Below, piece after piece: positions 42,663 to 52,545 of a stretch of DNA of 64,000 nt (positions are counted from its first letter, which is position 1; each line of letters begins with the position of its first letter). The translations under genes and the position numbers were made by a program. Below the pieces are notes generated by a model that was not told where the DNA came from, did no database searches, and was given only the letters and a program-made list of their open reading frames with translations. The DNA comes from Burkholderia humptydooensis. Its GTDB lineage: Bacteria > Pseudomonadota > Gammaproteobacteria > Burkholderiales > Burkholderiaceae. Location of the stretch: contig NZ_CP013382.1 in NCBI RefSeq assembly GCF_001513745.1, forward strand, positions 1,674,001 through 1,738,000, given 5' to 3'.

Positions 42663-43603
42663 ACACGCGCGACGCGACGCTCGCGATCGACGTGCGCAAC
42701 CTCAACAAGCGCTTCGGCGACAAGCATGTCGTCAACGATGTGTCGCTGCAGGTCGCGCGCGGCGAGATTTTCGGTTTTCTCGGGCCGAACGGCAGCGGCA
42801 AGACCACGTCGATCCGCATGATGTGCGGGTTGCTCACGCCCGACTCGGGCAGCGGCACGTGCCTCGGCTACGACATCGTGCGCGAGAGCGCGCAGATCAA
42901 GCGCAACGTCGGCTACATGACGCAACGTTTCTCGTACTGGGACGACATGACGGTTCGCGAGAACCTCGATTTCGTCGCGCGCATCTACCGGATGCGCAAC
43001 CGCAGGGAAAAGATCGAGCGCGCGCTCGAGCACCTCGGGCTGCAAACGCGCGCCGCCCAGTTGACGGGCGCGCTGTCGGGCGGCTGGAAGCAGCGGCTCG
43101 CGCTCGCCGCGTGCATGCTCCACGAACCGGAGCTGCTGCTGCTCGACGAGCCGACGGCGGGCGTCGATCCCACCGCACGCCGGGACTTCTGGGAAGAGCT
43201 GCACCGGTTGGCCGCGCAAGGCATTTCGGTGCTGGTCAGCACGCACTACATGGACGAAGCGGAGCGCTGCCACAAGCTCGCCTACCTCGCATACGGCAAG
43301 CTGCTCGCGCAGGGCAGCGCGCAGGACATCACGGCGTCGCAGGCACTCGTGACGCGGGCGATTCACGGCGAGCGTCTGGCCGAGCTGTCGGAGCGGTTGC
43401 GCAAGACGCCCGGCGTCGACCAGACGGTCGTCTTCGGTTCGTCGCTGCACGCGAGCGGGCGCGATCCCGCAGCGCTCGAAACGGCGATCGCGCAGGCGAC
43501 GGCCGGCCTGCCCGTGCGGGTGGAGCCGATCGAGACCGGGCTCGAAGACGTCGTCATCTACATGATGGGCCGCACCGCCGACAACTACGGGGCGTCATCG
43601 TGA
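42659..43603 (+). CDS. ABC transporter ATPase (drug/lipid exporter type)
   Basis: A 314-residue ATPase with Walker A GPNGSGKTT near residue 44, signature LSGGWKQRLAL near 142, and Walker B LLLLDEPTAGVD near 162, followed by the H-loop (STHYMDEAERC). The C-terminal extension resembles the DrrA/YbhF class. It overlaps the adaptor stop, and its own stop overlaps the GTG start of the permease. It powers the tripartite exporter; substrate unknown. Confidence 0.92.
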   Translation: MNTRDATLAIDVRNLNKRFGDKHVVNDVSLQVARGEIFGFLGPNGSGKTTSIRMMCGLLTPDSGSGTCLGYDIVRESAQIKRNVGYMTQRFSYWDDMTVRENLDFVARIYRMRNRREKIERALEHLGLQTRAAQLTGALSGGWKQRLALAACMLHEPELLLLDEPTAGVDPTARRDFWEELHRLAAQGISVLVSTHYMDEAERCHKLAYLAYGKLLAQGSAQDITASQALVTRAIHGERLAELSERLRKTPGVDQTVVFGSSLHASGRDPAALETAIAQATAGLPVRVEPIETGLEDVVIYMMGRTADNYGASS

Positions 43604-44736
43604 GCGAACTCTTTTCCGTGACGCGCTGGTGGGGCATCGTCCTCAAGGAGTTCATCCAGTTGCGGCGAGACCGCATCACGTTCGGCATGATCATCGGCCT
43701 GCCCATCGTGCAACTGGCGCTGTTCGGCTTCGCGATCAACACGGACCCGAAGCATCTTCCCACCGCGATCGTCATCAGCGATCAGAGCCCGTTCTCGCGC
43801 AGCTTCGTCTCCGCGATGAAGCAGTCCGGCTACTTCGATTTCGTCGCGACGCTGCCGAACGACGACGCCGGCCGGCGCGCGCTCGCGCGGGGCGACGTGC
43901 AGTTCGTCGTATCGATCCCCGTCGATTTCTCGCGCCGGCTGCTGCGCGGCGAACGGCCCGCGCTGCTCGTCGAAGCCGACGCCACCGATCCGACCACGAC
44001 GCAAGCGCCGCTCGCCGCGCTGCCCGGGCTCGTGCAGTCGGTCGCGGACAGGGACATCACGGGGCCGCTCGCGCATCTGAACGGCGGGGCCGCCGCGTTC
44101 GACGTGCGGATCCACCGGCTCTACAACCCGGAAGGCATCACGCAGTACAACGTCGTGCCGGGCCTGATGGGCGTGATCCTGACACTGACGATGGTCATGA
44201 TGACGGGCCTCGCGATGACGCGCGAACGCGAACGCGGCACGATGGAAAATCTGCTCGCGACGCCCGTGCTGCCCATCGAGGTCATCGCGGGCAAGCTCGT
44301 CCCGTATATCGCGATCGGGCTCGTGCAGTCGTCGATCATTCTGGCGGCGGCGCGCTACGTCTTTCAGGTGCCGTTCGTCGGCAGCCTCGTCGCGCTCTAT
44401 GTCACCGCGCTGCTTTTCATCGCGGCGAACCTGACGGTCGGCATCACGCTGTCGTCGATCGCGCAGAACCAGTTGCAGGCGATGCAGCTCACGATCTTCT
44501 ACTTCATGCCGAGCCTGTTGCTGTCGGGCTTCATGTTCCCGTTCGCGGGCATGCCCGTATGGGCGCAGTGGATCGGCAACCTGCTGCCGCTCACGTACTT
44601 CAATCGCCTCGTGCGCGGCATTCTGCTCAAGGGCAACGGCTGGGCGGACCTCTGGCCCTCGGTGTGGCCGATCGCGATCTTCACCGTCGTCGTGATGGCC
44701 GTCGCCGTGCGCTTCTACAGGCGCACGCTCGACTAG
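43600..44736 (+). CDS. ABC-2 type permease
   Basis: A 378-residue inner-membrane protein with one N-terminal transmembrane helix (MIIGLPIVQLALFGFAI), a large periplasmic domain, and five C-terminal helices (from about residue 180). The typical ABC-2 sequence GLAMTRERERGTMENLLATPV precedes them. The start is a GTG at 43600 that overlaps the ATPase stop. It has the YbhS/YbhR organisation. It probably works as a homodimer, since only one permease gene is present, whereas YbhFSR has two. Confidence 0.9.
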   Translation: MSELFSVTRWWGIVLKEFIQLRRDRITFGMIIGLPIVQLALFGFAINTDPKHLPTAIVISDQSPFSRSFVSAMKQSGYFDFVATLPNDDAGRRALARGDVQFVVSIPVDFSRRLLRGERPALLVEADATDPTTTQAPLAALPGLVQSVADRDITGPLAHLNGGAAAFDVRIHRLYNPEGITQYNVVPGLMGVILTLTMVMMTGLAMTRERERGTMENLLATPVLPIEVIAGKLVPYIAIGLVQSSIILAAARYVFQVPFVGSLVALYVTALLFIAANLTVGITLSSIAQNQLQAMQLTIFYFMPSLLLSGFMFPFAGMPVWAQWIGNLLPLTYFNRLVRGILLKGNGWADLWPSVWPIAIFTVVVMAVAVRFYRRTLD

Positions 44737-44763
44737 GGCGTGACATATGGAGGAGGCTCGACG

Positions 44764-46224
44764 ATGAAACCCTGCCTGCCGCTGTTCGCGTTCGCGTTCG
44801 CGCTGTGCGGATGCACGGTCGGCCCGGACTTTCGCCCGCCCGCCCCGCCGGACGTCTCGACGTACGCGCGCGAAGCGCTGCCCGTCACGACGCGCGCCGC
44901 GAACGCCGCGCAAACGCTCGCCGCCGCCCCGGCCGCGTTGCCCGCATGGTGGACGCGGTTTCGATCCGACGCGCTGAATCGTCTCGTCGACACGGCGCTG
45001 CAACGCAGCCCGACGCTCGACGCGGCGCGCGCGAGGCTCGCCGAGGCGCGCGAGGACTACATCGCACAAGCGGGCGCATCGCTGTTTACCGCGATCGACG
45101 CCAGGCTCTCGGGCGCGCGCCAGAAAGTCGATCCGGCCGCGTTCGGCATTCCGAACGTGCCGAAGCCCGGGCCGTTCACGCTGCTCAACGCATCGGTGAG
45201 CGTGTCGTATGCGCTCGATGCGTTCGGCGGCAATCGGCGCGCGCTCGAAGCGCTGCTCGCGCAGGTCGATTTCCGGGCTTACGAGCTTCAGGCCGCTCGT
45301 TTGACGCTCGCCGGCAACGTCGTGTCGACGGCGATCCGGCGCGCATCGCTGCAACGGCAGATCGCGCTGACGCAGCGGCTCATCGACGCACAAGCGCAGC
45401 AACTGGCGATCGTCGAAGCGCGCTACGCGGCGGGCGGCGTCGCGCGGCTCGACGTGCGCGCGCAGCGAACGCTGCTCGCGCAGACGCGCGCGTCATTGCC
45501 GGCGTTGACGACGCAGCTCGCGCAGGCGGACCACCTGCTTGCGATTCTGCTCGGTGCGGCGCCGTCGAAAGCCGATTTCGGCGACCTCGCGTTCGATGCG
45601 CTGCATCTACCCGACACGGTGCCCGTCACGCTTGCGTCGACGCTCGCTCGCGAACGTCCGGACATCCGCGCGTCCGAGGCGCTCCTGCATCAGGCCAGCG
45701 CGAACGTGGGCGTCGCGACGGCGAACCTGTATCCGCAATTCGTGATCTCGGCGAGCGCCGGCTCGCAGCGCACGCGCATGGCGGATATCGTCGACGGCAT
45801 GAACATCTGGAACATCGGCCTGAATCTGACGCAGCCGATCTTTCACGGCGGCGAGCTGCGCGCGAAGCGCCGCGCGGCGCAGGCCGCTTACGACGCCGCA
45901 TTCGCATCGTACCGGCAGACCGTCCTGCAGGCGCTGCAGCAGGTCGCCGATGCGCTCGATGCGCTGAAGGACGACGCGCAGGCGCTGGATGCGCGCGACG
46001 CCGCGGCGCTGGAAGCGCAGGCGAGCGTCGAGATCGCGCAGGCCCGCTATGCGGCGGGCGGCGTCAGCCTGTTCGGCCTGCTCGATGCCCAGCGCCAGGC
46101 GTCGCAGACGGCGCTCGACAGGACGCGGGCGCAGGCCGACCGGCTCGCCGATACGGCGGCGCTGTTTCAGGCGCTGGGCGGCATGACGCCCGATTCGCCG
46201 GCGGATCGGATACGGAAGCCATAG
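44764..46224 (+). CDS. NodT-family outer-membrane efflux lipoprotein
   Basis: A 486-residue TolC/OprM-type channel protein. The signal peptide ends in a lipobox (ALCGC, Cys17), followed by the NodT start TVGPDFRPPAPP and two OEP repeats (helical barrels rich in Ala/Gln, with ARYAAGGVSLFGLLDAQRQ in the second). The start at 44764 is marked by GGAGGAGG. It completes the tripartite exporter with the three genes upstream. Confidence 0.92.
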   Translation: MKPCLPLFAFAFALCGCTVGPDFRPPAPPDVSTYAREALPVTTRAANAAQTLAAAPAALPAWWTRFRSDALNRLVDTALQRSPTLDAARARLAEAREDYIAQAGASLFTAIDARLSGARQKVDPAAFGIPNVPKPGPFTLLNASVSVSYALDAFGGNRRALEALLAQVDFRAYELQAARLTLAGNVVSTAIRRASLQRQIALTQRLIDAQAQQLAIVEARYAAGGVARLDVRAQRTLLAQTRASLPALTTQLAQADHLLAILLGAAPSKADFGDLAFDALHLPDTVPVTLASTLARERPDIRASEALLHQASANVGVATANLYPQFVISASAGSQRTRMADIVDGMNIWNIGLNLTQPIFHGGELRAKRRAAQAAYDAAFASYRQTVLQALQQVADALDALKDDAQALDARDAAALEAQASVEIAQARYAAGGVSLFGLLDAQRQASQTALDRTRAQADRLADTAALFQALGGMTPDSPADRIRKP

Positions 46225-46342
46225 CATCGGGCGCGGACGCGAACGTGCATCGATGGGTGGTCGCGCGCAGCGCGCCGTGACGCGGCGAGCGCGAGCGGGC
46301 AACGAGCGGAAGCGATCGACCGGCTCGCTGCCCGGCCGTCGG

Positions 46343-46976
46343 CTACGCGCGCCCGTTCCGTTCGGGTGCGGCAGCCGGCGGCCGATCGCTCGGGTGCCGT
46401 GGGCCGGCGGCCGGCCGCTCGAAAACCAGTATCGGCTCGCCCTTGTATTCGGCGACGGCGACTTCCCGATAACCGAACTCCGCGGCCAGCCGGATCGAGA
46501 AACGATTTTCCGGGCCGATCAGGCAAACGGTGCGCCGAGCCGCCAGATGCGCGTCCGCCCAATCGAGCACCGCATGCAACGCTTCGCGCGCGATGCCCTG
46601 CCCCCACGCGGCCGGGGCGAGCGCGCCGCCCAGTTCGGGCGCATCGCCGAGCGCGGGAACGATGTCGCGCTTCGCATCGGCGAAGCCCATTTCACCGATG
46701 AAGAATGAAGAGGCCGGTCTCTTTTTCGCGAGCCATCCAGTAGCCGAAGCCCAGCAATTGCCAATGCCCAACGTAGCGCAACAGGCGCAGCCAGCACTCT
46801 TCCGCGGCGAACGGTTCGTCGCGTATCAGACGGGTCACGCCGGGATCGGCCCACAGTGCCCGGCTGCCTTCGAAATCTTCGAGGCGATGGCAGGACAGGA
46901 TCAAGCGCGCCGTCTCGATCACCGGAGCGGATCGGCCAGCGCCGCCATCGACTTGCTGCTGGATGATCCCTTGCAC
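46343..46976 (-). pseudogene. Frameshifted GNAT acetyltransferase
   Basis: The N-terminal half lies in one frame (starts at 46976; VIETARLILSCHRLEDFEGSRALWADPGVTRLIRDEPF...GFGYWMAREKETG). The C-terminal half lies in another (IGEMGFADAKRDIVPALGDAPELGGALAPAAWGQGIAREALHAVLDWADAHL...RLAAEFGYREV). Together they make one complete RimJ-like GNAT protein, including the Q/G-x-G-x-A/G acetyl-CoA loop. The shift is around 46690-46730. It is either a real inactivating mutation or a sequencing error. Confidence 0.7.
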
Positions 46977-47194
46977 GTTTGAGCCGTTCCGGACTGGCCG
47001 GAGGCCGACGCGATTCGATCATGGCCCGACGGCGGTTCGCGCGAACCGACGATCGCACGCGCGGTTTGCGTCGACAGGCAGCGATCGCCGATCGCGTCGA
47101 GCGACGGAGCAAGGAATCGGCGCCGCTCCTGCTGCACGGGTTCGATCATGAAATGCGCGCTCCGACGCGAGCGCGCGGCGGCCTCACCGTCGCA

Positions 47195-47522
47195 GGTTGA
47201 CAATGTCGAATCGGGCCGCCACGCACGCCACGTCGCAGTCTTCGCAATAGAGTCCGCCGAGCCCGCCGAGACGCGGCGACGTCGCGGCCCCCATACCTGC
47301 GTCGCGGCGCCCTGCGCGGGCGTCTTGAAGGTCGGATCGAGCAGCACGCCAGGCTCGTCGCCCCAGCCGAACGCCATCATCTCGTCGCGTGTCAGATGCC
47401 GCTGCAGCGGCGTCGCGATCTTGCCGGGATGCAGCGAAAACGCATGCACGCCGTCACGCGCGCCGAACGCATCGAGTTGCACCGCGAACAGCGCGTCGGC
47501 CGTCTTCGATTCGCGCACAATC
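47195..47522 (-). pseudogene. Remnant of a retinol-dehydrogenase-like SDR
   Basis: Only the C-terminal third remains: ESKTADALFAVQLDAFGARDGVHAFSLHPGKIATPLQRHL, then PTFKTPAQGAATQVW in one frame. After a one-base shift at a G-run near 47288 it continues as ATSPRLGGLGGLYCEDCDVA. The cofactor-binding half and the catalytic tyrosine are absent. Part of a 47-kb area with several gene relics. Confidence 0.65.
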
Positions 47523-47558
47523 GACCCGCAGCGACGCCTGCGCCGCCCTCGCCTCCCG

Positions 47559-47948
47559 TCACGACCGGATCGACGCGCCCCGCTCCTCGAGCAGCGCGCG
47601 CAGCACGCTGCGGTGGCAGTGCGCCTCGTTCTCGCAATAGCAGCCGATTGCAAAATTCGACGTTGCCGACAACGCGGCGAGCACGTCGAGCACCCTGCTC
47701 GCGTCGCCGTGCTTCATCTCCGCGCGGAACTTGCGCGCGAATGCCTTCCATTCGGCGTCGGATTCCGCCGCCTGCGCTTCGGCGACGAGCTCCGGGCTCG
47801 GCGACAGCGTCGGCAGCCAGACGTCGTAGTAGTCGCGCGACGCGAACGCTTCCTTCGGCACGCCGCGCGGCGGACGGCGCACGGTGCCGATCCGCACGCC
47901 CTCGTCGTCGGCGCGCGGCTCGCCGAGCCGGACGATGCTGATGCTCAT
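47559..47948 (-). CDS. DUF488 family protein
   Basis: A 129-residue protein with the DUF488 pattern: VRIGTVRRPPRGVPKEAFASRDYYDVWLPTLSPSPELV at the N-terminus and the C-terminal IGCYCENEAHCHRSVLRALLEERG, whose CxC...H-C-H-R block is the conserved core. The biochemical role of the family is not established. The start at 47948 (MSISIVRLG) follows GGAGT. No operon partners. Confidence 0.82.
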   Translation of the reverse strand: MSISIVRLGEPRADDEGVRIGTVRRPPRGVPKEAFASRDYYDVWLPTLSPSPELVAEAQAAESDAEWKAFARKFRAEMKHGDASRVLDVLAALSATSNFAIGCYCENEAHCHRSVLRALLEERGASIRS

Positions 47949-48208
47949 GTTGGACTCCCGTTCAGAGTGACCGACGCGCGGCGCGCTTGAGTTGCCGGCG
48001 CGCGCGCCGCACACCGCGCGCGGTCCTTGCCGATCCGCGACACCGATGCCGACTCCGCAACCGCATCGCACCGCCGATCGCCTTCGATGCGATCCGATGC
48101 GATCAGCCCCCGACGCGCCGCCGCGGGCATCCGGCATCGCACCGCCCCAACCACATACCGCGCGCGCCAAGGCCCAGCTTCCCGCCGCGCCCGACGCGCG
48201 CGCAAACG

Positions 48209-49411
48209 TCAGACGCCGCTCGCGATCACCGCGCCGATCGCTTCCGCGACGACGCCGACGTTCGCCTCGTTCAGCCCGGCGACGCACATCCGGCCCGAGC
48301 GCAGCACATAGACGCCGTGCCGCTCGCGCAGGCACTCGACCTGCGCTTCGGTGAGCCCCGTGTACGTGAACATCCCGCGCTGCCTCACATAGCGCGACAG
48401 CGCCTCGCCCTGCACGTGCGCGCGCAGGCCGTCGTGGATCGCGCTGCGCATCTTCGCGATGCGCCGGCACATCGCCGCGAGCTCTTCTTCCCATTGCGCG
48501 CGCAGCGCGGGCGTCGTCAGCACCTGCGCGACGATCCTCGCGCCGTAGGTCGGCGGATTGCTGTAGTTCGAGCGCACCGCGCCCGCGAGCTGGCCGAGCA
48601 CGCGCGCGGCCGCCGCCGCGTCCTCGCAGATCACCGACAGCGCGCCGACGCGTTCGCCGTACAACGAGAAGTTCTTCGAGAACGAGTTGGCGACGAACGC
48701 CGGCACGCCGCGGCGCGCGAGCTCGCGGATCGCGAACGCGTCGGCCGCGAGACCCGCGCCGAACCCCTGGTACGCCATGTCGACGAACGGCAGCAGCTCG
48801 CGCGCCTGCAGCACGTCGATCAGCTTCAGCCACTGCGCGTCGTCGAGGTCGACGCCCGTCGGGTTGTGGCAGCACGCATGCAGCAGCACGACGCTCTTCT
48901 TCGGCAGCGCATCGATCGCGGCCAGCATCGCGTCGAACTTCAGGCCGCCCGTCGCCTCGTCGTAGTACGGGTACGTGTTGACCGTGAAGCCCGCGCGCTC
49001 GAAGATGAACCGATGGTTCTCCCAGCTCGGATCGCTGATCCACACCTGCGCGCCCGGAAAGTAGCGCTTGATGAAATCCGCGCCGACCTTGAGCGCGCCC
49101 GAACCGCCGAGCGTCTGGACCGTCGCGATGCGCCCGGCCGCGCGCGCGTCGCTGTCCTCGCCGAACACGACCGCCTGCACCGCGTCGCGATACGCCGCGA
49201 GCCCCGTCATCGGCAGATACGGCTTCGGACCGGATTCGCGCTGCACGATGGCTTCGGCCTCGCGCACGGCGCCCATCACCGGAATCCGGCCGTCGTCGTC
49301 GAAATAGATGCCGATGCTCAGGTTGACCTTGCGCGTGCGCGGGTCCTGCTGGAAGTTCTCGTTCAGCGTGAGAATCGGATCGCCGGGGTATGCATCGATA
49401 TGTTCAAACAT
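48209..49411 (-). CDS. Aromatic amino acid aminotransferase (class I)
   Basis: A 400-residue AspC/TyrB-type PLP aminotransferase: VNLSIGIYFDDDGRIPVM, the HNPTGVD block near residue 193, the PLP lysine in NSFSKNFSLYGERVG near 258, and the substrate-binding arginine near 386 (RMCVAGLNEANV). It interconverts aromatic amino acids (and aspartate) with their keto acids. It lies 31 bp downstream of an aromatic-amino-acid-type permease and divergent from an Lrp regulator, an arrangement that points to uptake and transamination of Phe/Tyr/Trp. Confidence 0.88.
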   Translation of the reverse strand: MFEHIDAYPGDPILTLNENFQQDPRTRKVNLSIGIYFDDDGRIPVMGAVREAEAIVQRESGPKPYLPMTGLAAYRDAVQAVVFGEDSDARAAGRIATVQTLGGSGALKVGADFIKRYFPGAQVWISDPSWENHRFIFERAGFTVNTYPYYDEATGGLKFDAMLAAIDALPKKSVVLLHACCHNPTGVDLDDAQWLKLIDVLQARELLPFVDMAYQGFGAGLAADAFAIRELARRGVPAFVANSFSKNFSLYGERVGALSVICEDAAAAARVLGQLAGAVRSNYSNPPTYGARIVAQVLTTPALRAQWEEELAAMCRRIAKMRSAIHDGLRAHVQGEALSRYVRQRGMFTYTGLTEAQVECLRERHGVYVLRSGRMCVAGLNEANVGVVAEAIGAVIASGV

Positions 49412-49442
49412 GGCGGTTTCTACAGGTGAAGAAAAATCGGGT

Positions 49443-50828
49443 TCAACGGGCCGACACGCCGTCGCCGAGCGCATAGCCGGCGCCGCGCTGGCGGAACCGG
49501 TAGCCGACCGCGAGCACGACGAGCCACACCGGGATCAGGTAGACGGACAGACGCAGATCCGGCGTGCGGAACATGACGACGAGGATGGCCGCCATGAAGA
49601 CGAGACAGAGATAGTTCGTCAGCGGGTAGCCGAGACTCCTGAAGCGCGTCGTCTCGCCCGCCGCGCGTTTGGCCTGACGAAACCGCAGATGAATCACGCT
49701 GATCATTGCCCAGTTGATGATGATCGCCGATACGACGAGCCCCATCAACAGCTCGAACGCCTTGCCCGGCATGAAATAGTTGATCACGACGCACAGCGCG
49801 GTCGCGAACGCCGACACGCCGAGCGCGGCGACCGGAATGCCGCGCCGGTTCGCGCGCGCGAGCGCCTGCGGCGCGTTGCCCTGCTGCGCGAGGCCGTACA
49901 GCATCCGGCTGTTGCAGTACACGCAACTGTTGTAGACGGACAGCGCGGCCGTCAGCACGACCACGTTCAGCACGTTCGCGGCGGTGTCGCTCGACAGCGC
50001 GTGGAAGATCAGCACGAACGGACTGCCGCCCGTCACGACCTTCTGCCACGGATACAGCGACAGCAGCACGCCGAGCGCGCCGATGTAGAAAATCAGGATC
50101 CGGTAGATCACCTGGTTCGTCGCGCGCGGGATGCTGTGCGACGGATCGTCCGCCTCCGCGGCCGTGATGCCGACGAGTTCGAGGCCGCCGAACGAGAACA
50201 TGATGACCGCCATCGCCATCGCGAGGCCGCCGATGCCGTTCGGGAAGAAGCCGCCGTGCCGCCACAGGTTCGCGACGCCGGCATCCGGGCCCGCATGCCC
50301 CGACAGCAGCAGGTAGCCGCCGAAGCCGATCATCCCGACGATCGCGGCGACCTTGATGATCGAGAACCAGAACTCGGTCTCGCCGTACGACTTGACGCTC
50401 GCGAGGTTGACCGCGTTGATCGCGACGAAGAACACGAGCGCGGAGATCCAGGTCGGCACGCCCGGCCACCAGTACTGGACGTAGATGCCGACCGCGGACA
50501 GCTCGGCCATGCTGACGAGCACGTACAGCACCCAGTAGTTCCAGCCGGACAGGAAGCCCGTGAAGTGCCCGCAGTATTTGTTCGCGAAATAGCTGAACGA
50601 GCCGGCGACGGGCTCGTCGACGACCATCTCGCCCAATTGCCGCATGATGAAGAACGCGACGACGCCGGCGAGCGCATAGCCGAGCAGCACCGACGGCCCC
50701 GCCATCCGGATCGTCTGAGCAATGCCGAGGAAAAGCCCCGTGCCGATCGCGCCGCCGAGCGCGATCAACTGGATGTGGCGATTCTTCAGCCCCCGCTTGA
50801 GGCCGTCGTTGTCCTGATCTGAAACCAT
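49443..50828 (-). CDS. APC-family amino acid permease (AroP/PheP-like)
   Basis: A 461-residue, 12-helix amino-acid:proton symporter. It begins LKNRHIQLIALGGAIGTGLFLGIAQTIRMAGPS, the AAT-family signature, and carries GEMVVDEPVAGSFSYFANKYCG and FSFGGLELVGITAAEADDPSHSIPRATNQV. The start at 50828 has GGAGAAG upstream; the open frame to 51044 is not membrane-like. It probably imports aromatic or related neutral amino acids for the aminotransferase downstream, under the divergent Lrp-type regulator. Confidence 0.9.
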   Translation of the reverse strand: MVSDQDNDGLKRGLKNRHIQLIALGGAIGTGLFLGIAQTIRMAGPSVLLGYALAGVVAFFIMRQLGEMVVDEPVAGSFSYFANKYCGHFTGFLSGWNYWVLYVLVSMAELSAVGIYVQYWWPGVPTWISALVFFVAINAVNLASVKSYGETEFWFSIIKVAAIVGMIGFGGYLLLSGHAGPDAGVANLWRHGGFFPNGIGGLAMAMAVIMFSFGGLELVGITAAEADDPSHSIPRATNQVIYRILIFYIGALGVLLSLYPWQKVVTGGSPFVLIFHALSSDTAANVLNVVVLTAALSVYNSCVYCNSRMLYGLAQQGNAPQALARANRRGIPVAALGVSAFATALCVVINYFMPGKAFELLMGLVVSAIIINWAMISVIHLRFRQAKRAAGETTRFRSLGYPLTNYLCLVFMAAILVVMFRTPDLRLSVYLIPVWLVVLAVGYRFRQRGAGYALGDGVSAR

Positions 50829-51158
50829 GTCTTCTCCGTCTCGTCCGCCCTTTTTGGAGGCGGCGCGCCTTCGGGCTGGCCCGGGCGCCGTGTACTTGTT
50901 CCGGCCGCCGGCGCGGATGTCGCGGCGGGCGGCCGGGCTGGGGATGTCGAGTTCCTGCGCGGCGTGCATCGTCTTCGCGTGGAGCGGGAAGCACAGCCCT
51001 CCGCTCCTGCCTGCACGCTCCGAGTTTTTATTGATCCCGCGCAAAAAATCGGGGCTCAGTTTATCGCCGGCAGGATGAAATGGGGTTTCGTAAGCCCTTC
51101 ATGCAAACCCTACATTATGAGATAAAATTGCACACGGGAGACAATCAAGGAAACAAAA
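50829..51158. promoter_or_regulatory. Divergent promoter region, permease and Lrp regulator
   Basis: About 330 bp with no gene. The part next to the regulator (51095-51158) is AT-rich (CCTACATTATGAGATAAAATT). Lrp-type proteins normally bind such divergent regions, but I cannot point to a specific site. Confidence 0.5.
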
Positions 51159-51626
51159 ATGCAAGAACCGCTTCTTGATCGCATCGATCGCCATCTGCTC
51201 GAGATCCTGCAGGAAAATGGCCGCATCTCCAATCTGGAGCTTGCCAAGGCCGTCGGGCTGTCGCCCGCGCAGACGCTGCGGCGCCACCGGCGCCTCGAGG
51301 AGATCGGCGCAATCAAGCGCTACGAGACCCGGCTCGACGCCGACACGCTCGGCTTCGGCGTGACCGCGTTCGTCCAGGTGACGATGGAACGCGGGCACAT
51401 CCGCGATCTGTCGACATTCCAGAAGCTCGTCTCCGAGCTCGCGCAAATCCAGGAGTGCTTTTCGGTCACGGGCGACATCGACTACGTGCTGAAGGTCGTC
51501 GCCGCGGATCTGAAGGGCCTGTCGACGTTCCTGCTCGACACGCTGATGCGCATCCCCGGCGTGAGCGGCGTGCATTCGAGCGTGTGCCTCGACGAGATCA
51601 AGTGCACGAGCGCGATGCCGCTGTAG
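51159..51626 (+). CDS. Lrp/AsnC-family regulator
   Basis: A 155-residue regulator: N-terminal helix-turn-helix (LLDRIDRHLLEILQENGRISNLELAKAVGLSPAQTLRRHRRLEEIGAI) and a C-terminal RAM ligand-binding domain (FVQVTMERG...VTGDIDYVLKVVAADLKGLSTFL...GVSGVHSSVCLDEIK). It probably senses an amino acid and controls the divergent permease-aminotransferase operon. Confidence 0.92.
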   Translation: MQEPLLDRIDRHLLEILQENGRISNLELAKAVGLSPAQTLRRHRRLEEIGAIKRYETRLDADTLGFGVTAFVQVTMERGHIRDLSTFQKLVSELAQIQECFSVTGDIDYVLKVVAADLKGLSTFLLDTLMRIPGVSGVHSSVCLDEIKCTSAMPL

Positions 51627-51663
51627 CGGCGAGAAGTGGCGAGCAAGACTCGCCCGCCGCGCA

Positions 51664-52299
51664 TCATGCGACGTAGCCCGCGACGCTGACGAACTGGCAC
51701 AGGCTGCCCGCCAGCACGAACAGGTGCCAGATGCCGTGCCCGTGGCGGATGCGCTCGTCGTTGACGAAAAAATAGATGCCGACGCTGTAGATGACGCCGC
51801 CCGCCACGAGCCAAGCCGTCCCCGCCGCGGGCAGCGCATGGACCAGCGGGCGGATCGCGACGAGCGCGAGCCAGCCCATCAGCACGTACAGCGCCATCGA
51901 CACGCTGCGGGTGCGCCGCCCGAGCGTGAGCTCCTGCACGATGCCGAACGCGGCGAGCCCCCAGCTCACGCCGAACAGCGACCATCCCCACGGCCCGCGC
52001 AGCGTGACGAGCGTAAACGGCGTGTAGCTGCCCGCGATCAGCAGATAGATTGCCGAGTGATCGCACTTCTGCAGGATGGCTTTCAGGCGCGGGCCGCGCA
52101 CGCTGTGATAGAGCGTCGAGATCGCGTAGAGCACGCACAGCATCGCACCGTAGACGCTGAAGCTCACCACCTTGTACGCATCGCCGTCGAGCGCGCCCAT
52201 CGTCACGAGCGTGGCGAGCCCCGCCACCGACAGCACCGCGCCGACGAGATGGGAAATGCTGTTGAAACGCTCACCGACATGCACGACGCTACGCTCCAC
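51664..52299 (-). CDS. Hemolysin III / PAQR-family membrane protein
   Basis: A 211-residue protein with seven hydrophobic helices and the family metal-site residues: NSISHLVGAV at the start, YHS (STLYHSVRG) and CDHSAIYLLIAGSYTPF in the middle, GHGIWHLFVL near the end. Bacterial members (YqfA type) are linked to membrane-lipid homeostasis; the haemolysin label is historical. It is a single gene. TCATATGAT lies about 30 bp upstream of the start, resembling the palindrome upstream of the LivJ-type gene. Confidence 0.9.
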   Translation of the reverse strand: MERSVVHVGERFNSISHLVGAVLSVAGLATLVTMGALDGDAYKVVSFSVYGAMLCVLYAISTLYHSVRGPRLKAILQKCDHSAIYLLIAGSYTPFTLVTLRGPWGWSLFGVSWGLAAFGIVQELTLGRRTRSVSMALYVLMGWLALVAIRPLVHALPAAGTAWLVAGGVIYSVGIYFFVNDERIRHGHGIWHLFVLAGSLCQFVSVAGYVA

Positions 52300-52467
52300 T
52301 TCGACACGGGTTGATCAAGACGAATAGCTCATATGATACCGATCCCACGGCGAAGACGGCGGCCGCTTCGTGGCCCCGGCCACGCTTGCGGGCAATTTAT
52401 TCGATGCGGCTTGATCGAGCCGAACAAAATCGACCGCCGCGCGAAGGCCCGCGCGGCAATGCGAAAC

Positions 52468-52505
52468 GAAACGGGCGGACGCCGAACCCGGCGCCCGCCC
52501 GTTTC
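52468..52505 (-). terminator. Rho-independent terminator after the LivJ-type gene
   Basis: A stem of 15 pairs with one mismatch (arms 52468-52483 and 52490-52505) and a six-base loop. On the minus strand it is followed by a T-rich TTTCGTTTCGC. It lies 40 bp past the stop codon of the binding-protein gene. Confidence 0.7.
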
Positions 52506-52545
52506 ATCGCTCGGCGAGCCGGGCGGCAAACGCCGCCCGCCCCGC

